A stretch of 64,000 bases of DNA from Rostrohypoxylon terebratum. Taxonomy: Eukaryota > Ascomycota > Sordariomycetes > Xylariales > Hypoxylaceae. The notes beneath the pieces were generated by a model that saw only the letters and a program-made list of their open reading frames with translations, searched no databases and was not told the DNA's origin. The stretch lies in contig MU385861.1 of assembly GCA_022497145.1 (NCBI GenBank), positions 3,934 to 67,933 of the forward strand, given 5' to 3'. This document shows positions 61,356 through 64,000 of the stretch, piece by piece. Position numbers and translations under genes: made by a program. Positions within the stretch are counted from its first letter, which is position 1. Each line of letters starts with the position of its first letter.

Positions 61356-63635
61356 CTACCCCTCATTTAACAATACTAAACCTCGTCGTCGCCTAGGTAG
61401 GATACGAAGCTCCGTACGGGGCTCTGGAATAGGCTCATCACCCTGAGCAACAATACAATCTTGTGTAGGAGGTGAGCTCGCTGCCGCCTCCTGTGTAGTT
61501 ACCTGCTGAGCTACACCTGCAGTATCAACTCGCCGGCGCTTACTTCTTGTATTATGCACCCTGTTACTGCCAGGATCCTCCCAATCTGACCTATTCCTAC
61601 GTTGAGAGGGTGCTAATCCCCCCCCTCGTCTCGAGGCCCTCCCACCCACACGACGACCTTTCTCCTTTTGAACGGCCTGGCTCAAGGTGACTGCTGTTCC
61701 CGTTGCTGGGCGGCCTCCCTGTACGGCCAACGGGGGATCTAGTATAGCTAGATCTGGTTCCACTGAAACGAGGCTCTTTCGTGTATGCCAAAATTGATCA
61801 ACCTCATCCAAAGTTAAGGGCGTGATTCGTGGGTTATCCTCTGTAATCTTAATTCTCTCGTATATATCATGATAACAGTATAACCCGTGGTATGCCTTTA
61901 TTCCCTCTTTTATACAGTGGCACTTATCGATCTGCGTTGGCCTAGGTCGACTCTTAGTAGCTAGGAGGCTGCTAGCTAACTTGAATTGCTCGTTTATAAG
62001 CAAGAGGGCTTTCCTGGTGATCTGGCCAGGGAGATTACCTAAGTAGGCTCTTCCAATCCAATCGTTCCGAATCTTCAGTATATCGTTAGACAATTGGAGC
62101 TCGTGATCTTCAGCCTGAAGCTCGAGTAGCTCTTCTAACGCCAACTGTAGCTTCAACAGATCTGCGTTACCATCTAGTATATAACTTTTGAGCGCCTTGT
62201 GTGTGGTTTCCGTGGGAGATGTGGTTCTCACACCGAAATTGCGGTTCCGGTTTATGTAACAAGCAGCCCATTCCTCTTTGACGGATACATACTTTTGCAG
62301 TAGATATCTAACAACAGTTGGTTGAGATCTCTCGAACCTACGTAATAAAAGGTTCCACGCATCTACAAATTGGTGCTCAAAAGGGGCGTACAACACGATC
62401 TCCCAGAGGCCATACAAGCCCTCCTTAGTCTCTGGTATATCTTCTAGCTTATCTAGTTGAATAGATTCAGCTGATAACATTGTATTGGCGTATCTGTTGA
62501 GCCTTGCTAGAGCGGGACGTTGTTCTTGATCTAAAGAACCCTGGTCTGGGTCTGAATCTTCGCTAGAACTTTGATCCGAACTGACCCTATTCCCAACCCA
62601 CTTTCGAGGAACGTTCGCTGCAACGTTCTTGTTGATGTGGAAGATGCAAATCTGCTGTGTAGCAGAGGGAAATATAGACGATATAGCCTTCTTAAGCTCA
62701 TTGTCAAAATCCGTGATAATTACGTTAGGGCTAGGTGCTCTAATCATAACCCGTAGCTCAGCTAAACAGCTGATCACCCATTCTAAGGTCTCAAGCTTCT
62801 CATCAATGATCAGACCGAAGGCACGGTTGAATACTGAACCGGTAGCTGTCTGGCCAGTGCAGCTGAAAAAGGGCATCCCGAATTTGTTGGTTTTGTACGT
62901 GTTGTCGATACTTAGCACCTGGGGGTACTGTTGCCACATCCGTACACAATAAGGCATCGTCCAAAAGAAGGCTATTGGCCTATTGGTGGCTGGATCGTCG
63001 TTCTCCCACCTTATCTTATACCAGAAAGACCTCTCCCGTATGCGTCGTACAAAGGCTTGTGTAGCTGTAAATCCCTCTCTTAGGTGCTTTCGTATACGTT
63101 GACGTATATTATAGATATCTTTCAGGGTGGGTTTCTGACCTGTTGCCCTTCGGATTGCAGTTCGTACGGCAGTGGGTCTAGAGCTATTATCTCTTACTGA
63201 CTCATCCACCAGTTGTTGAGCTCGATGCCCTAACCGACGATGGTTAGTGTGGGACTCGGCCCTAAGCGTGGGCTCGTGGTTATGCTGTAATATAACCCCT
63301 TCTTGATCTTTATACATCTCGAATAGCCACTTCCACTCGGTCTTCTTAGATCGTACCATTTTAGCTCTCCAGGGGCAGTCTTTACCCTTTTTGGTATGCG
63401 TAGTTCTAAGGCCGTAGCCCTTGGGGACTTGTTGGTTACCCTGGCAGCATATTAGATCGATCCTCGTGGGGAGGCCGTCTCCTTTCTTGCCCGTACGGCG
63501 GTTGGATGATCCACTCCTAGCAAAATCAAAACGTTGTTCTTTAGCGAACTCCCGTAGGGTAGCTTCAAGTGCTTCAGAAGTATCAAACAGGCCTTGGTAG
63601 GCCGTAGGAGGGTTGAGTATCGGTGAAGCAGCCAT
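61356..63635 (-). CDS. MULE transposase (FAR1/MULE-type, DDE)
   Basis: An uninterrupted 759-residue frame. The N-terminal part resembles a FAR1/WRKY-GCM1-like zinc-binding region (LICCQG, KGKDCPW, LQHNHEP). The catalytic core has SIDNTYKTNKFGMP (Asp244), IITDFDNELKKAI (Asp309), the MULE-typical CIFHINKNV, and TSPTETTHKALK (Glu476), giving a DDE triad. A SWIM-like zinc motif (CHC then LYCYHD) follows around residue 570. The C-terminal 130 residues are basic and disordered (KEKGRRVGGRASRRGGG), perhaps nuclear localisation. It would bind the terminal repeats and cut and paste the element. No intron is needed. Confidence 0.93.
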   Translation of the reverse strand: MAASPILNPPTAYQGLFDTSEALEATLREFAKEQRFDFARSGSSNRRTGKKGDGLPTRIDLICCQGNQQVPKGYGLRTTHTKKGKDCPWRAKMVRSKKTEWKWLFEMYKDQEGVILQHNHEPTLRAESHTNHRRLGHRAQQLVDESVRDNSSRPTAVRTAIRRATGQKPTLKDIYNIRQRIRKHLREGFTATQAFVRRIRERSFWYKIRWENDDPATNRPIAFFWTMPYCVRMWQQYPQVLSIDNTYKTNKFGMPFFSCTGQTATGSVFNRAFGLIIDEKLETLEWVISCLAELRVMIRAPSPNVIITDFDNELKKAISSIFPSATQQICIFHINKNVAANVPRKWVGNRVSSDQSSSEDSDPDQGSLDQEQRPALARLNRYANTMLSAESIQLDKLEDIPETKEGLYGLWEIVLYAPFEHQFVDAWNLLLRRFERSQPTVVRYLLQKYVSVKEEWAACYINRNRNFGVRTTSPTETTHKALKSYILDGNADLLKLQLALEELLELQAEDHELQLSNDILKIRNDWIGRAYLGNLPGQITRKALLLINEQFKLASSLLATKSRPRPTQIDKCHCIKEGIKAYHGLYCYHDIYERIKITEDNPRITPLTLDEVDQFWHTRKSLVSVEPDLAILDPPLAVQGGRPATGTAVTLSQAVQKEKGRRVGGRASRRGGGLAPSQRRNRSDWEDPGSNRVHNTRSKRRRVDTAGVAQQVTTQEAAASSPPTQDCIVAQGDEPIPEPRTELRILPRRRRGLVLLNEG

Positions 63636-63727
63636 CGTGAGATAATATTAAACAATATAAAGGGTGGCATGATGCTGAATGAGGGGCTATTCTACGTATA
63701 TAAGTGATATAAGGGATACGGAAGTCC

Positions 63728-63815
63728 GAAACGTAGTGAGACATTTTCACTAGTAAAATTGGTGGGCGGGTGTCGCCAGGTGTTTTGAAAAACAAATCTG
63801 TATGTAGCATCACTC
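63728..63815. repeat. Right terminal inverted repeat of the MULE
   Basis: 88 bp, complementary to the left repeat apart from one substitution (ACAGATTTG for ACAGATTGG) and the absence of one 24-bp block. Confidence 0.9.
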
Positions 63816-64000
63816 TTTATGAACAGCCTCATGCGGGGAGCTGCAGGTACTTAATAAGATCGATCTCAACTTAAATGATTCTGCAGGCAATGCCCCTAAA
63901 ATTACGGCTTAGCAAGCATATGTAGTCCAAGAATTAAAAATCAATAATTGCGAGAAGACTAGCTACTGCAGCTCTGATTGACTGTCTTATGCCAACCTCA
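63816..64000. other. Flank beyond the MULE
   Basis: 185 bp without a gene. Confidence 0.5.

Larger units (their letters stand above)
61220..63815 (-). mobile_element. Complete Mutator-like element (MULE), 2.6 kb
   Basis: Inverted repeats begin GAGTGATGCTACATACAGAT at 61220 and end with its complement at 63815. The only gene inside is a 759-codon transposase on the minus strand, which stops 25 bp from the left repeat. The left repeat is 112 bp and the right 88 bp; the difference is one extra 24-bp block (see repeat entries). Flanks TTTATTTTC and TTTATGAAC agree at 6 of 9 positions, suggestive but not proof of a 9-bp target duplication. The coding frame is intact and shows no RIP-like stop codons, so the element may be active. 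The MITE at 886-1110 shares its ends. Confidence 0.9.

Noticed and set aside
61211..63824. Perfect 9-bp target duplication of the MULE
   Set aside because: The flanks agree at only 6 of 9 positions, so it is reported only as suggestive.
63979..63990. Start of a third MULE-family terminus (GACTGTCTTA) at the window edge
   Set aside because: Only ten bases match and the following sequence does not continue the block.

Overview
This window is nuclear DNA from a filamentous ascomycete (Pezizomycotina; the gene content fits Sordariomycetes, but I cannot place it more finely). The reasons are short GT-AG introns of about 50-90 nt with CTAAC-like branch points, fungal versions of XRCC4, Byr4/Bfa1, Get5, Nop2, cofilin, Hsp60 and CCC2-type copper ATPase, a Zn2Cys6 regulator beside an MFS exporter, and many secreted hydrolases. 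Exon coordinates were rebuilt by hand from splice signals and reading frame.

Layout. 0-5 kb: the 3' part of a gene with perfect 42-bp repeats, a hairpin-like MITE, a tRNA-like element, and two genes damaged by single-base indels (a metallo-beta-lactamase-fold protein and a DUF1264 protein). 7-23 kb: housekeeping genes, namely Byr4 (mitotic exit/septation), XRCC4 (end joining), an aldo/keto reductase with a prion-like N-terminal extension, SelO AMPylase and a multi-pass membrane protein, followed by a second tRNA-like element. 23-33 kb: a secreted nicotinamidase-like hydrolase, a hypothetical protein, a small secreted protein with an LRAT/NlpC-like His/Asn-Cys pattern, a lipid phosphate phosphatase and a histidine phosphatase. 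34-42 kb: Nop2 and Get5 share a divergent promoter, then come cofilin (with a start-codon-only exon and an 11-nt microexon) and mitochondrial Hsp60.

42-53 kb is an accessory block: a short-chain dehydrogenase with an in-frame TGA before a still-open tail, an MFS drug transporter with a repeat-filled intron, a Zn2Cys6 factor, a tannase/feruloyl esterase and a six-hairpin glycosidase. Together they look like a small catabolic or efflux neighbourhood for plant phenolics and polysaccharides (inference). 53-60 kb holds a P1B copper ATPase and a secreted SurE-type phosphatase. 61.2-63.8 kb is a complete Mutator-like DNA transposon (MULE) with long terminal inverted repeats and an uninterrupted transposase. 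The MITE 60 kb away carries the same terminal sequence, so the window holds an autonomous element and its probable non-autonomous derivative.

I found no CRISPR array, rRNA, canonical tRNA or polyketide/peptide synthase.
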